Assembly (NCBI RefSeq): GCF_000016185.1
Contig: NC_011420.2
Coordinates: 1,136,501-1,200,500, forward strand
DNA from: Rhodospirillum centenum SW
Lineage (GTDB): Bacteria > Pseudomonadota > Alphaproteobacteria > Azospirillales > Azospirillaceae
Direction: 5' to 3'
DNA: 64,000 nt
Shown here: positions 10,707 through 18,749 of the stretch, in pieces
Layout: each line of letters opens with the position of its first letter
How positions within the stretch are numbered: the stretch's first letter is position 1
Translations under genes and position numbers: made by a program
Notes under the pieces: model-generated
Told to the model about the DNA's origin: nothing
Database searches by the model: none
What the model saw: the letters and a program-made list of their open reading frames with translations, nothing else

Positions 10707-10783
10707 CGGAGCGTAGCGCAGTCTGGTAGCGCGGCTGGTTTGGGTCCAGCAGGCCGGAGGTTCGAATCCTCTCGCTCCGACCA
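10707..10783 (+). tRNA. tRNA-Pro(UGG)
   Basis: A 77-nt cloverleaf. The acceptor arms CGGAGCG and CGCTCCG pair fully, the T-loop TTCGAAT is present, and CCA is encoded. The seven-base anticodon loop at 10739-10745 carries TGG at 10741-10743. Confidence 0.97.
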
Positions 10784-10859
10784 GCTTCCCGCGCCGGCCC
10801 GCTGGCGCACTTCCGGGGTCCACGGGGCCCCTCCCGAGGATGAGAGGCGGCTTGCGGTC

Positions 10860-11165
10860 ATGAAGGTCCGGATCTACCAGCCCAGCAAGACGACGATGCA
10901 GTCGGGGCGTGCCAAGACCAGCGGCTGGCTCCTGGAATACGAGATCGAGACACCGCGCCGCGCCGAGCCGCTGATGGGCTGGATTTCCTCGGGCGACACG
11001 CTGAACCAGGTCCGCCTGCGCTTCGACAGCAAGGAGGCGGCCATCGCCTTCGCGGAGAAGAAGGGGTGGGCCTGCGACGTGGCCGAGAGCCATACGCGCC
11101 GCGTCACGCCCAAGAGCTACGCGGACAATTTCCGGTCGGACCGGCCCCGCATCGGCCGGTTCTGA
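10860..11165 (+). CDS. NDUFS4-like accessory subunit of respiratory complex I
   Basis: A 101-residue protein of the ETC complex I subunit (NDUFS4, 18-kDa) family found in alphaproteobacteria and mitochondria. Typical features are the opening VRIYQPSKTTMQSGRAKT, the WLLEYE segment, GWISSGDTLNQVRLRF and the end KSYADNFRSDRP. It has a lone position between two tRNA genes. It stabilises the NADH-dehydrogenase module in homologues. Confidence 0.88.
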   Translation: MKVRIYQPSKTTMQSGRAKTSGWLLEYEIETPRRAEPLMGWISSGDTLNQVRLRFDSKEAAIAFAEKKGWACDVAESHTRRVTPKSYADNFRSDRPRIGRF

Positions 11166-11181
11166 CAGCTCCGGACCCAGG

Positions 11182-11258
11182 GCGCCCTTAGCTCAGTCGG
11201 ATAGAGCAACCGCCTTCTAAGCGGTAGGTCACAGGTTCGAATCCTGTAGGGCGCGCCA
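11182..11258 (+). tRNA. tRNA-Arg(UCU)
   Basis: A 77-nt cloverleaf with acceptor arms GCGCCCT and AGGGCGC, T-loop TTCGAAT and an encoded CCA. The stem ACCGC/GCGGT encloses loop CTTCTAA with anticodon TCT. It lies 84 bp left of the prophage end. No second copy of its 3' end was found on the right flank. Confidence 0.96.
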
Positions 11259-11337
11259 TTTCAGGAAAGAACTCTGCCCCCCTCTGATTGAGTTCGGCTT
11301 GACCATTCGGTTCTATTAATCGGATTGCCGCAATAAG

Positions 11338-11342
11338 GCAGC
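11338..11342. repeat. Left 5-bp target-site duplication (GCAGC)
   Basis: GCAGC immediately precedes the TGT terminus of the prophage. The same five bases follow the right terminus at 50103-50107. Mu-type transposition produces exactly such a 5-bp duplication. Confidence 0.93.
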
Positions 11343-11367
11343 TGTGACACGACAGATGGTCTTGGAG
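11343..11367 (+). repeat. Left-end terminal MuA-binding repeat (L1)
   Basis: The outermost 25 bp of the left end begin TGT and end ATGGTCTTGGAG. They match the reverse complement of 50078-50102 at 18 of 25 positions. Two further copies of the core lie inside the left end, one inverted at 11453-11473 and one direct at 11488-11506 (GCGACAGATGGTCGTGGAG). This arrangement resembles the L1/L2/L3 transposase sites of Mu. Confidence 0.85.
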
Positions 11368-11452
11368 AGGACCGGGATATTCCGAGAATTACCGGGACGT
11401 ATCGAGACACCGCAGAAACCCTGGGGTTCGGGGCGCCTTCGGTGGGGACCTG

Positions 11453-11473
11453 CTCCAAAACCATGTGACGCAC
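11453..11473 (-). repeat. Internal left-end transposase site (L2, inverted)
   Basis: On the minus strand this reads ...CACATGGTTTTGGAG, matching the ATGGTC-TGGAG core of the terminal repeats. Its orientation is opposite to L1 and L3. Confidence 0.7.
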
Positions 11474-11487
11474 CGAAAACGGCCTTT

Positions 11488-11506
11488 GCGACAGATGGTC
11501 GTGGAG
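11488..11506 (+). repeat. Internal left-end transposase site (L3)
   Basis: GCGACAGATGGTCGTGGAG repeats the core of the terminal repeat and closely matches the reverse complement of the right-end site at 50056-50075. The remaining left end up to 11644 contains no gene I can support. Confidence 0.75.
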
Positions 11507-11644
11507 GCGCCCCAGGGTCGACGCGGAGGGCGAAAGAGGCCCCGTCGAAGCGGGTGACGGTACCGCGGCGCCCGGCTACCACCAAAGATATTGCCCACCG
11601 CTCACGGTGTCGATAGGTTCCAGCCTGCCGCGCTCTGACGATCC

Positions 11645-12220
11645 TCAGGCCCGGCGTTTACTCTCGGCGCCGACCGGGGCTTCGCGGAGGTCGCGGCGCA
11701 GCTGGGCGAGCATGCCCTTCACGGCGACCTTGCGGTCGTTCGGGTCGTCGTAGGCGCCGACCAGGTCGGCGTGCATGCGGGCCGCCTGGCGCCCCAGGTC
11801 GCGCGGCGGAAGCCCTACGTTTTCCTCACGATAGACGGCGATGATGCCGTCGACGAGCAGGCCCATCAGGTCCTCGTCGACGGCCACCGCTCGCCCTTCA
11901 ACCGCCAGCGGAGGCTCAGCCTCTACCGGCGGTGCCGACGCATGCCTGCGCTCCATCGGGACATCACCGCCGGCGAGCCATTCGAGCGAGACGCCGGCGG
12001 CTTCAGCCATGCGAGCCATTGCGAAGAATTGCGGTTTCGCCTTCCCGTCGCGCCATTTTCCAATCTGCTCGTCGGTGACGCCGACAATCGTCGAGGTCGC
12101 GCGCAGGCCGCCGATCCGTTCAATGGCCGTTGAGAGACGGCTTCCGACTTCCGGGCTGTAACCCGGAACGGCGGCGCTCTTCCCCCTATTCTCTTCCGAC
12201 TTATCATAAGTGTCTGACAT
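11645..12220 (-). CDS. Phage repressor (c-type), HTH
   Basis: A 191-residue protein with an XRE/Mu-repressor-like helix-turn-helix around RLSTAIERIGGLRATSTIVG and VTDEQIGKWRDGKAKP, followed by a helical C-terminal region. It is the only leftward gene at the left end and diverges from ner, the position of the Mu c repressor. The ATG at 12220 was chosen; an ATG 45 bp upstream is also possible. Its likely targets are the repeated GTCGG boxes in the divergent control region. It should maintain lysogeny by blocking early transcription. Confidence 0.8.
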   Translation of the reverse strand: MSDTYDKSEENRGKSAAVPGYSPEVGSRLSTAIERIGGLRATSTIVGVTDEQIGKWRDGKAKPQFFAMARMAEAAGVSLEWLAGGDVPMERRHASAPPVEAEPPLAVEGRAVAVDEDLMGLLVDGIIAVYREENVGLPPRDLGRQAARMHADLVGAYDDPNDRKVAVKGMLAQLRRDLREAPVGAESKRRA

Positions 12221-12387
12221 ACCACCATTTTCCGCGATACCGACGAAGGACGGCACATCTCGCAAGTCGGAACCGATTTTTCCCGTTGACGCAGCCGTTT
12301 AACGTCGGCATTGTCAGAACAGATGTTTTGAATTGACACCGACAAAAACCGGCCCTGCCAGGCCGGCGCGAGATGGAGACGAACCCG
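12221..12387. promoter_or_regulatory. Divergent repressor/early control region
   Basis: This is the 167-bp space between repressor and ner. It has four GTCGG half-sites in alternating orientation (12240-12244 minus, 12266-12270 plus, 12304-12308 plus, 12339-12343 minus). A rightward promoter candidate has TTGACG at 12286-12291, a 17-bp spacer and CATTGT at 12309-12314. The layout fits a Mu-type operator that switches between lysogeny and early transcription. Site assignments are inference. Confidence 0.5.
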
Positions 12388-12696
12388 ATGGCGAAGCGAC
12401 GTCCGAAGGGCTGGCACAAGGAGGACATCAAGGCGGCGATCCGCAAGCGCGGCACCACCGTGACCGACCTTGCCCTGTCCAACGGCCTGGGCTCCAGCAC
12501 CTGCCGGGTCGCCCTGAACACCCCGTGCTTCACGGGTGAACAGGTGATCGCCGAGTTCCTCGGCGTTCCGGCGCAAGTGCTGTGGCCCGACCGCTACGAG
12601 CCGGACGGCACGCCCCGCCATCCGCGGGTCCGTAACCGTCTGAAGGGTATCCGCAATCAAAACGAATGTGAACGTCAAGAAGCGAGGGCGGCATGA
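12388..12696 (+). CDS. ner: Ner-like DNA-binding regulator
   Basis: A 102-residue protein of the Ner/Nlp HTH family: WHKEDIKAAIRKRGTTVTDL, LALSNGLGSSTCRVAL and the characteristic VLWPDRYEPDG close to the end of the domain. In Mu, Ner represses the early and repressor promoters after induction. The second ATG (12388) was chosen because GGAGA sits 8 bp upstream; an in-frame ATG also exists at 12373. It is the first gene of the early operon. Confidence 0.88.
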   Translation: MAKRRPKGWHKEDIKAAIRKRGTTVTDLALSNGLGSSTCRVALNTPCFTGEQVIAEFLGVPAQVLWPDRYEPDGTPRHPRVRNRLKGIRNQNECERQEARAA

Positions 12697-12857
12697 ACAT
12701 CTGCCCTGTCCTTGTCGAACGGCGCCTCCTCGATCTTGTGGCGGACAACGAGCGCAAGGCGCGGGAGCGCATCACAGCGCTCCCGCCCTTCACCGTCGAG
12801 CAGATGCGGCTAGTTCTTCGATCCGCCGCCGATGCTGAACGAGTGGCGGAGGATTAG
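12693..12857 (+). CDS. Small early protein, unknown
   Basis: A 54-codon frame whose ATG overlaps the ner stop in ATGA fashion. The product begins MNICPVLVERRLLDLVADNE and is charged and helical. The overlap with ner and the lack of any other gene in the gap support it. Its 3' end overlaps the convergent minus-strand gene by 48 bp, so one of the two may not be real. Confidence 0.45.
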   Translation: MNICPVLVERRLLDLVADNERKARERITALPPFTVEQMRLVLRSAADAERVAED

Positions 12858-13109
12858 GGTCATGCGCGCAATCTGCTTCGCCGTTTCCGAGCCTTCGCCT
12901 TCCGACCGTCGCTCCAGTTCCGCCGCACCGCTCTCCATGCGCGAGACGATGGTCTCAATGGCCGCGTCCGGGAGCGATCCTGCGCGGACCAGTTCCTGCA
13001 AGGTATGCACGAGGGCGAAGTGCATGGCCTGGATCGCACCTTCCACTGCCGGTGCTGCATACGCCTGCACCTTCATCTGCAACGCCTTCTCGAATTCGTT
13101 CTCGCTCAT
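12810..13109 (-). CDS. Hypothetical protein on the antisense strand of the early region
   Basis: A 99-residue, helical, soluble protein (MSENEFEKALQMKVQAYAAP, then ETIVSRMESGAAELERRSEG). The ATG at 13109 is preceded by AAGGGG at good spacing, so this start was preferred to an upstream TTG. It opposes the surrounding early genes and overlaps the small frame ending at 12857. It is not recognised. Confidence 0.55.
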   Translation of the reverse strand: MSENEFEKALQMKVQAYAAPAVEGAIQAMHFALVHTLQELVRAGSLPDAAIETIVSRMESGAAELERRSEGEGSETAKQIARMTLILRHSFSIGGGSKN

Positions 13110-13225
13110 GGTCAATCCCCTTACTCAAGGTTGTTTGGCGACACCGAGTGTAGGGGATGCGGGCGCGGCCGTCATGGGTTTGCCCATGGCGGCCCGCCCA
13201 ACCCAAGACCGGGAGCAAGCCTGAC

Positions 13226-13702
13226 ATGCGTATCCGGGGGGATGATCGGACGCTCGACCTGCTGAACTGGGAGCCGCCGAAGGTGGTGCACCGCTTCGAG
13301 GTCGATCATGTGCGCGCCGCGACCCTGCGGGCGCAGATCTCCAAGGCGGTCGCCGTGGCCCTGAAGGACTGCGGCAAGAACCGCGACGAGGTCGCCCAGG
13401 AGATGACCGACTACCTGGGCGAGACCACCGGCAAGAACATGCTGGACGCCTATGCGTCGGAGGCCCGCGAGGACCACGTCATCAACGTGGTGCGCTTCAT
13501 GGGGCTGGTGCACGCCACCGGCGACATCCGCCTGCTGCAGCTGCTGGCCGAGCCGTTCGGCCTGGCGGTGGTCGAGAAGAAGTACCTGCCCGCCATCGAT
13601 GAGGCCATGGACGTCGACCGCCGCGAAGCGCTGGCGGCCGAGCTGGACCGCCTGGACCAGCGCATCGCCGTGCGCCGCAAGCACCGCCGGGGGACACCAT
13701 GA
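13226..13702 (+). CDS. Early phage protein upstream of transposase, unknown
   Basis: A 158-residue protein opening MRIRGDDRTLDLLNWEPPKV. It contains AVALKDCGKNRDEVAQEMTD and a helical C-terminus (DRREALAAELDRLDQRIAVR). Comparable proteins occur between ner and MuA in alphaproteobacterial Mu-like phages. Its stop overlaps the MuA start by 4 bp (ATGA). A DNA-binding role is possible but not shown. Confidence 0.7.
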   Translation: MRIRGDDRTLDLLNWEPPKVVHRFEVDHVRAATLRAQISKAVAVALKDCGKNRDEVAQEMTDYLGETTGKNMLDAYASEAREDHVINVVRFMGLVHATGDIRLLQLLAEPFGLAVVEKKYLPAIDEAMDVDRREALAAELDRLDQRIAVRRKHRRGTP

Positions 13703-15831
13703 AGGACTGGTTCACGGCGGCCGAGCTGGCCGACCTGCAGCTGCCGGCCATCGCCTCCACCGAGCGCGGCATCCGCGGGCAGGCCACCCGCGGCGGGTGG
13801 GAGAGCCGCCAGCGCGCGGCTCGCGGCGGCGGTCGGGAGTATCCCCTTTCGGCGCTGCCCGAGGAGGCCCGCCTGGAGCTCGCCCGCCGGGCGGCGGCCG
13901 AGGCCGGCGACTATGAGAAGCCGACCCCGCCGAAGCGCAAGAGCGTCGGCCCGGCGCCGCAGAACGTCAACGTCGCCACGATGCCCGAGAAGCACCTGGC
14001 GGAGATGGAGGCCAAGGCGGCCGTGGTGCGCGCCTTCCACGCCTACCGCGACACCTGCGGCCTGGGGCAGGAGAAGGCCCGGCTGGAGTTCTGCGCGCTC
14101 TACAGCGAGCGTGTCATCCCGGTGGCGCCGTGGGTCCGCGACCAGGTGCCGCAGGTCAGCAAGAACGCCCTGCGCAAGTGGGAGAAGGCGATGGCCGAGC
14201 ACGGCCTGGCCGGGCTGGCGCCGCGCTACGGCAACCGCGCCGGCACCGGCATCCTGGACACCGACCAGGAGATGCAGACCTTCGTCCTCGGCCTGCTGGC
14301 CGATGCGCCGCACGTGTCATCGGCGCTGGTTTACAAGGGCTTGAAGGCCCGTTTCAGCGACCGTGAGCTGCCGTCCCTGCGGTCGGTGCAGCGCTTCATG
14401 GAGCGCTGGAAGGAGCGCAACAAGCAGCTGTTCGAGAAGGTCATGAACCCGGACGCCTGGCGCTCGAAGTACAAGGCCGCCTCGGGCTCGCGGTCGGAGG
14501 GCATCATCCGCCTCAACCAGGTGTGGGAGATGGACAGCACACCGGCCGACCTGCTGCTGGCGGACAACCAGCGCCACGCCCTGATCGGCATCATCGACGT
14601 GTACTCCCGCCGCCTGCGCCTGCTGGTGTCGCGGACGTCGTCGGCCGCCGCGATCGCCAGCGCCTTCCGCGCCTCCATCATGGCGTGGGGCGTGCCGGAG
14701 AGCGTGCGCATCGACAACGGCGCCGACTACATCAGCCGGCACATGCGCCGGGCCTATGACGCCCTGGGCGTCGAGACCGACATCTGCCCGCCGTTCACGC
14801 CCGAGAGCAAGCCGCACATCGAGCGCGCCTTCCGCACCTTCAGCCACGACCTGCTGGAGCTGCAGGCCGGCTTCATCGGTCACAACGTTGCCGAGCGCAA
14901 GGCGATCGAGGCCCGCAAGTCCTTCGCCCAGCGGCTGATGACGCGGGGCGAGACGGTCGAGATGCGCATGACGCCGGAAGAGCTGCAGAAGTTCTGCGAC
15001 CAGTGGTGCCAGGACATCTACCAGCACGACCAGCACGGCGGCCTGAACAACAAGACGCCGTTCCAGATGGCGGCGGCCTGGACGGCGCCGATCAAGCGCA
15101 TCGAGAACGAGCGCGCGCTGGACGTGCTGTTGTCCCCGACAGCCGGCGACGGCTGGCGCGTGGTCACCAAGAAGGGCATCCGCATCGACGGCGCCAGCTT
15201 CGACCACCAGTTCCTCGGCGGCATGGAAGGCCAGCGAGTGCAGGTCCTCTTCGACGAGGCGGACTACGGCTTCGTCTATGTCTTCGATGAGGCTGGCGAG
15301 TTCGTCTGCAAGGCCATGTGCCCGGAGCGGGTCGGCGTCAGCCGCATCGACGTCGCCGTCGCCCGCAAGGCGCGCCAGAACCAGGTCATCGCCGAGGGCA
15401 TGAAGCAGCTGCGCAAGGCCAAGAAGGACGCCCGCACCGAGGACGTGGTGGGCGACATCCTGATGGCCCGCGCCGAGGAGGCCGGCAAGCTGGTCACCTT
15501 CCCGACCCGCAGCGAGGCGCACACCACGCCGGCCCTGGACCAGGCGGCCCGTGCCGGCCGCGTCCTGCCGGAGCCGCCGCCGGCCCGCACCACCGCCGAC
15601 CGCGAGCGCCACCTGGCGCTGGTCGAGGAGCTGCGCACGGCGCCGCCGCCGCGTGACGAACGCGCGGAGAAGCGCGCTCGCGTGGAGCGCGCCCTGGAGA
15701 TCGAACAAAGGCTTGAAGCTGGCGAGGCCGTCGATGCCGACGATCGCCGGTGGTTCGAGGGGTACCGCGATCATCCCGAGTTCCAGACGCAGAAGGAGAT
15801 GATCGCGGAGTTCGGGCGGATGGTCATCTGA
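13699..15831 (+). CDS. Mu-type DDE transposase (MuA)
   Basis: A 710-residue transposase that cuts and joins the prophage ends. An N-terminal winged-helix Mu DNA-binding domain (WFTAAELADLQLPAIAST...REYPLSALP) is followed by a second HTH domain. The RNase-H-fold rve core has catalytic D279 (WEMDSTPADL), D339 (VRIDNGADY) and E375 (KPHIERAF). The Mu-transpos_C beta-barrel region follows, and a charged helical tail ends the protein, comparable to the part of MuA that contacts MuB and ClpX. The cognate binding sites are the end repeats at 11343-11506 and 50056-50102. Confidence 0.95.
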   Translation: MKDWFTAAELADLQLPAIASTERGIRGQATRGGWESRQRAARGGGREYPLSALPEEARLELARRAAAEAGDYEKPTPPKRKSVGPAPQNVNVATMPEKHLAEMEAKAAVVRAFHAYRDTCGLGQEKARLEFCALYSERVIPVAPWVRDQVPQVSKNALRKWEKAMAEHGLAGLAPRYGNRAGTGILDTDQEMQTFVLGLLADAPHVSSALVYKGLKARFSDRELPSLRSVQRFMERWKERNKQLFEKVMNPDAWRSKYKAASGSRSEGIIRLNQVWEMDSTPADLLLADNQRHALIGIIDVYSRRLRLLVSRTSSAAAIASAFRASIMAWGVPESVRIDNGADYISRHMRRAYDALGVETDICPPFTPESKPHIERAFRTFSHDLLELQAGFIGHNVAERKAIEARKSFAQRLMTRGETVEMRMTPEELQKFCDQWCQDIYQHDQHGGLNNKTPFQMAAAWTAPIKRIENERALDVLLSPTAGDGWRVVTKKGIRIDGASFDHQFLGGMEGQRVQVLFDEADYGFVYVFDEAGEFVCKAMCPERVGVSRIDVAVARKARQNQVIAEGMKQLRKAKKDARTEDVVGDILMARAEEAGKLVTFPTRSEAHTTPALDQAARAGRVLPEPPPARTTADRERHLALVEELRTAPPPRDERAEKRARVERALEIEQRLEAGEAVDADDRRWFEGYRDHPEFQTQKEMIAEFGRMVI

Positions 15832-15884
15832 CCGCGCCCATGCCGGCCCACTGCCATGGGCTCAACACAGAGGGGTAATACAAC

Positions 15885-16622
15885 ATGCCATTGGACCACG
15901 AAGTCAACAGCGGAACCATCGCGCCGCTGCGCAACGTGACCCTGTTCAACGAGGTGGTGAAGCGGGTGGTGAACCGCCCGCGCCACCTGCCGGGAATGGC
16001 CACCTTCCACGGCTTCTCCGGCTACGGCAAGACGTTTTCGGCAACCTACGCCGCCAACAAGTTCCGGGCCTACTACGTCGAGGTCGGCGAGAGCTGGACC
16101 AAGGCCAAGTTCTGCAAGTCGCTGATGATCGAGCTCGGCCTGCAGCCCAAGGGCACCGTCGCCGACATGGTCGACGCCATCATCAATCAGCTGGTGGTGA
16201 CCGACCGGCCGGTGATCATTGACGAGTTCGACCACGTGGTGCGCCGCCGGTACCACGAGACCATCCGCGAGATCCACGACAAGTCCGGCGCGCCGATGGT
16301 GCTGATCGGCGAGGAGATGCTGCCGCAGCAGCTGGCGGCCTCGGAGCGGTTCCACAACCGCATGCTCGACTGGGTGCCGGCGGTGCCGGCCGACGTCACC
16401 GACGCCATCGCCCTGGCCGAGCTCTACGCGCCGGAGATCGCCATCGCCGACGACCTGATCGACCACATCGCCCGCCAGGCCGGCGGCCGCGTCCGCCGCA
16501 TCTGCGTGAACCTGGAGAAGGTGCGGGAGACGGCCCGCTCGGAAGGGTGGGGTTCTGTCGACCTGAAGGCCTGGGGCGACCGCCCGCTGTTCTCCGGCCA
16601 GCCGCCGGCGCGTCGGGGGTGA
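15885..16622 (+). CDS. MuB-like AAA+ target-DNA activator
   Basis: A 245-residue AAA+ ATPase (ExeA/AAA_22 type). Walker A GFSGYGKT is at residues 43-50 and Walker B VIIDEFDHV around D113/E114. In Mu, MuB coats target DNA, gives target immunity and stimulates MuA. It lies 53 bp downstream of the transposase gene. Confidence 0.93.
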   Translation: MPLDHEVNSGTIAPLRNVTLFNEVVKRVVNRPRHLPGMATFHGFSGYGKTFSATYAANKFRAYYVEVGESWTKAKFCKSLMIELGLQPKGTVADMVDAIINQLVVTDRPVIIDEFDHVVRRRYHETIREIHDKSGAPMVLIGEEMLPQQLAASERFHNRMLDWVPAVPADVTDAIALAELYAPEIAIADDLIDHIARQAGGRVRRICVNLEKVRETARSEGWGSVDLKAWGDRPLFSGQPPARRG

Positions 16623-16624
16623 GC

Positions 16625-17242
16625 ATGGGTCGGCATTCGAGCGATACCATGGTCAAGCTGACCATCCGGGTCCCGCGCGGCAACCAGGGCTTCTGGGAGA
16701 TCATCCGCGAGCTGCGCACCTTCACGATCACGGACATCGACGGCCGGTGCAACACGCACCGCCAGACCATCCGCGACTTCGTCAAGCGCCTGGAGAAAGG
16801 CGGGTACGTCCGCGCCGTCGGCAACGTCGAGCACGACGCCATCCAGTACGAGTTGGTGAAGGATCAGCCCGAGGCGCCGCGCCTGCGCCGCGACGGCACC
16901 GACGCCCAGGACATGGGGCGCGGTCAGGACCAGATGTGGCGGGCGATCAAGATGCTGGGCGAGTTCACCGCCCGCGACATCGCCATCCACGCCTCGACCG
17001 ACCAGGTCAAGGTGCGGCTCAACTCGGCGCAGAGCTACCTGAAGCACCTGCACCGCGCCGGCTACCTGATGGTCAGCCGCCCCGCCAAGCCCGGCCATAA
17101 GCCGGGCACCGGGGAGATGGCTGCCTACCGCCTGATCCCGAACATGAACACGGGGCCGATGGCGCCGCAGGTCCAGCGCACCGAATGGGTCTTCGACCCG
17201 AACCGGCGCCAGGTCATGGGACCCGAGGGGGGAGAGCGATGA
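16625..17242 (+). CDS. Winged-helix early protein
   Basis: A 205-residue protein with two apparent winged-helix units: FWEIIRELRTFTITDIDGRC...TIRDFVKRLEKGGYV and MWRAIKMLGEFTARDIAIHA...SYLKHLHRAGYL. The duplicated fold suggests DNA binding. It is a common neighbour of MuB in Mu-like phages. Its ATG is 2 bp beyond the MuB stop. Confidence 0.75.
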   Translation: MGRHSSDTMVKLTIRVPRGNQGFWEIIRELRTFTITDIDGRCNTHRQTIRDFVKRLEKGGYVRAVGNVEHDAIQYELVKDQPEAPRLRRDGTDAQDMGRGQDQMWRAIKMLGEFTARDIAIHASTDQVKVRLNSAQSYLKHLHRAGYLMVSRPAKPGHKPGTGEMAAYRLIPNMNTGPMAPQVQRTEWVFDPNRRQVMGPEGGER

Positions 17243-17628
17243 ACGCCAAGACCGCAACCTTCATGGAGAAGGCCGCCGAGGCATGGGGCGATGCCATGCC
17301 GGAGTGGGTAGTTACCCTGGCGACGGCCTGCGACGCGCAGGGCCAGCGCCGGGTGGCCGACATCATCGAGCGCTCTCCGGCGCTGGTGTCCAACGTCATC
17401 CGCGGGCGCTACGGCGCCAACGGCTACGCCGGTGACCTGACGGCGGTGGAGCAGGTGGTGCGGGGCGCCCTGATGAACGCGACCCTTAACTGCCCTGTCC
17501 TGGGGGAGATCGGCCTCAACCGCTGCCAGGACGAGCGGACGCGCCCCTTCACGGCGACGTCGAGTATGCGGGCACGGCTCTATCGGGCCTGCCGCCAGTG
17601 CCCCCACAACCAGAACGCGGGAGGGTGA
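17239..17628 (+). CDS. HTH protein with a four-cysteine C-terminus
   Basis: A 129-residue protein overlapping the previous gene by 4 bp. The N-terminal half looks like an HTH regulator (IERSPALVSNVIRGRYG). The C-terminal half has conserved-looking cysteines (NCPVLGEIGLNRC, then YRACRQCPH) that could bind zinc. Similar proteins sit in Mu-like early operons; the function is unknown. Confidence 0.7.
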   Translation: MNAKTATFMEKAAEAWGDAMPEWVVTLATACDAQGQRRVADIIERSPALVSNVIRGRYGANGYAGDLTAVEQVVRGALMNATLNCPVLGEIGLNRCQDERTRPFTATSSMRARLYRACRQCPHNQNAGG

Positions 17629-17630
17629 TC

Positions 17631-17924
17631 ATGGTGACCAACCGACTGCGCGCCCTGGCGCAGCAGATCCGCATCCAATCGCAGCAGCACCCGGTGGCGC
17701 AGGCCGTCCTAGCCGACCGCCTGGCCGCGGCGGCCGAGGAGGCCCCGGCCCCTGTCGCCGACCGGCTGCGCGAGACCGCCGCCGGCGTCCTCGCCCTGTC
17801 GAAGGCGAGGCCGTGGGACCCGATGACACAGGCCGAGCGTGAGCAGCTCGCCGACTTCCTCGACCTGGCCGCCGGCAGTGCCGAGCGGGTGGCGGTTCGC
17901 CAGGCCGCCGGAGGTGCGGCATGA
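17631..17924 (+). CDS. Early phage protein, unknown
   Basis: A 97-residue, alanine-rich, helical protein (MVTNRLRALAQQIRIQSQQH). It is not recognised. It is tightly packed in the early operon and its stop overlaps the next start by 4 bp. Confidence 0.6.
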   Translation: MVTNRLRALAQQIRIQSQQHPVAQAVLADRLAAAAEEAPAPVADRLRETAAGVLALSKARPWDPMTQAEREQLADFLDLAAGSAERVAVRQAAGGAA

Positions 17925-18223
17925 GCAAGACCGTGAAGCCCGTCACCGAGTTCAAGATCGGCGATGCCAGCGCCCGCACCATCGCCGTGGTGGGTGCGCC
18001 CACTGCCCTGGTGCTGATCGCCCTGGTCGGCGACGACACCTACCACGTGGTCGACCAGCTGCTCGACGGGACGCTGCGTCACCGCCTCGGGCCGATCAGC
18101 TCGCAGACCGCGCTCGATGCCGTGCAGCGCGTGATCGCCGGGCGGGAGCGGTCGATCACCGGCGACAGCCTGGCCGCCGTCGCCGGCCTGGTGGGCATCG
18201 CCGCCCAGGGAGGTGCGCTGTGA
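17921..18223 (+). CDS. Early phage protein, unknown
   Basis: A 100-residue protein (MSKTVKPVTEFKIGDASART, then VGDDTYHVVDQLLDGTLRHR). It has no signal peptide or recognisable domain. It overlaps both neighbours by 4 bp, supporting coupled translation. Confidence 0.6.
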   Translation: MSKTVKPVTEFKIGDASARTIAVVGAPTALVLIALVGDDTYHVVDQLLDGTLRHRLGPISSQTALDAVQRVIAGRERSITGDSLAAVAGLVGIAAQGGAL

Positions 18224-18543
18224 GCCAGCCCATCGCCATCATCGCCGCCCGGACGGCGGAGGCCTTCGGGGTGCCGCTGTCCGAGATGGTCAGTGAGCGG
18301 CGGACCCGCGACGTCGTCGTCGCCCGCCACGTGGCCATGACCCTGGCGCGCAAGCTGACCCCGGCCAGCTACCCGCGCATCGCCAGGGCCTTCAAGCGCG
18401 GCGACCACTCCACGGCCATGCATGCCGAACGGGCGACCGCGGTGCGCATGGAGCGGGACCCGGAGCTCGCGCGCAAGGTCGACGAGCTGTTCGACCGCCT
18501 GAGCTACGAGCTCAACGCCGTCCACGGGAGGCCGCAGTCATGA
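18220..18543 (+). CDS. DnaA domain IV-like DNA-binding protein
   Basis: A 107-residue protein starting with GTG in a GTGA overlap. The segment from SERRTRDVVVARHVAMTLAR through ASYPRIARAFKRGDHSTAMH closely follows the pattern of the C-terminal DnaA-box-binding domain of DnaA (RxxxVxxxRxxAMxLA ... IGxxFxxRDHSTVxHA). No AAA+ module is present. It could bind DnaA-box-like sites on phage or host DNA; the role is inferred. Confidence 0.75.
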   Translation: MSQPIAIIAARTAEAFGVPLSEMVSERRTRDVVVARHVAMTLARKLTPASYPRIARAFKRGDHSTAMHAERATAVRMERDPELARKVDELFDRLSYELNAVHGRPQS

Positions 18544-18749
18544 GCCGTCTGCAGTTCGCCCACATCCCCGGCATGGGGCCGGCCGGCAAGACCTGCCGCG
18601 TGTGCCGCCACTGGAACACCGACAGCCACAAGGAGCGCGTCTGCGCCAAGGCCGCCGAGCTCTCGGGCAAGCGGCTGGAGGACCTGACGCCGGTCTCCGG
18701 CGGCACGTGCGCCTGCAAGTACTGGGAGGAGCGCAGTGAGACACCCTGA
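18540..18749 (+). CDS. Small four/five-cysteine protein
   Basis: A 69-residue protein with CRVCRHW near residue 20, VCAK in the middle and GGTCACKYW at the end, spacing suggestive of a zinc site. A chromosomal protein at 61088-61312 has a similar cysteine layout. It overlaps the previous gene by 4 bp. Confidence 0.65.
   Translation: MSRLQFAHIPGMGPAGKTCRVCRHWNTDSHKERVCAKAAELSGKRLEDLTPVSGGTCACKYWEERSETP

Noticed and set aside
11182-11258. tRNA-Arg as attachment site of an integrative element
   Set aside because: The adjacent element has Mu ends and GCAGC duplication, so it did not integrate by tRNA recombination. No copy of the tRNA 3' end was seen near 53-54 kb.
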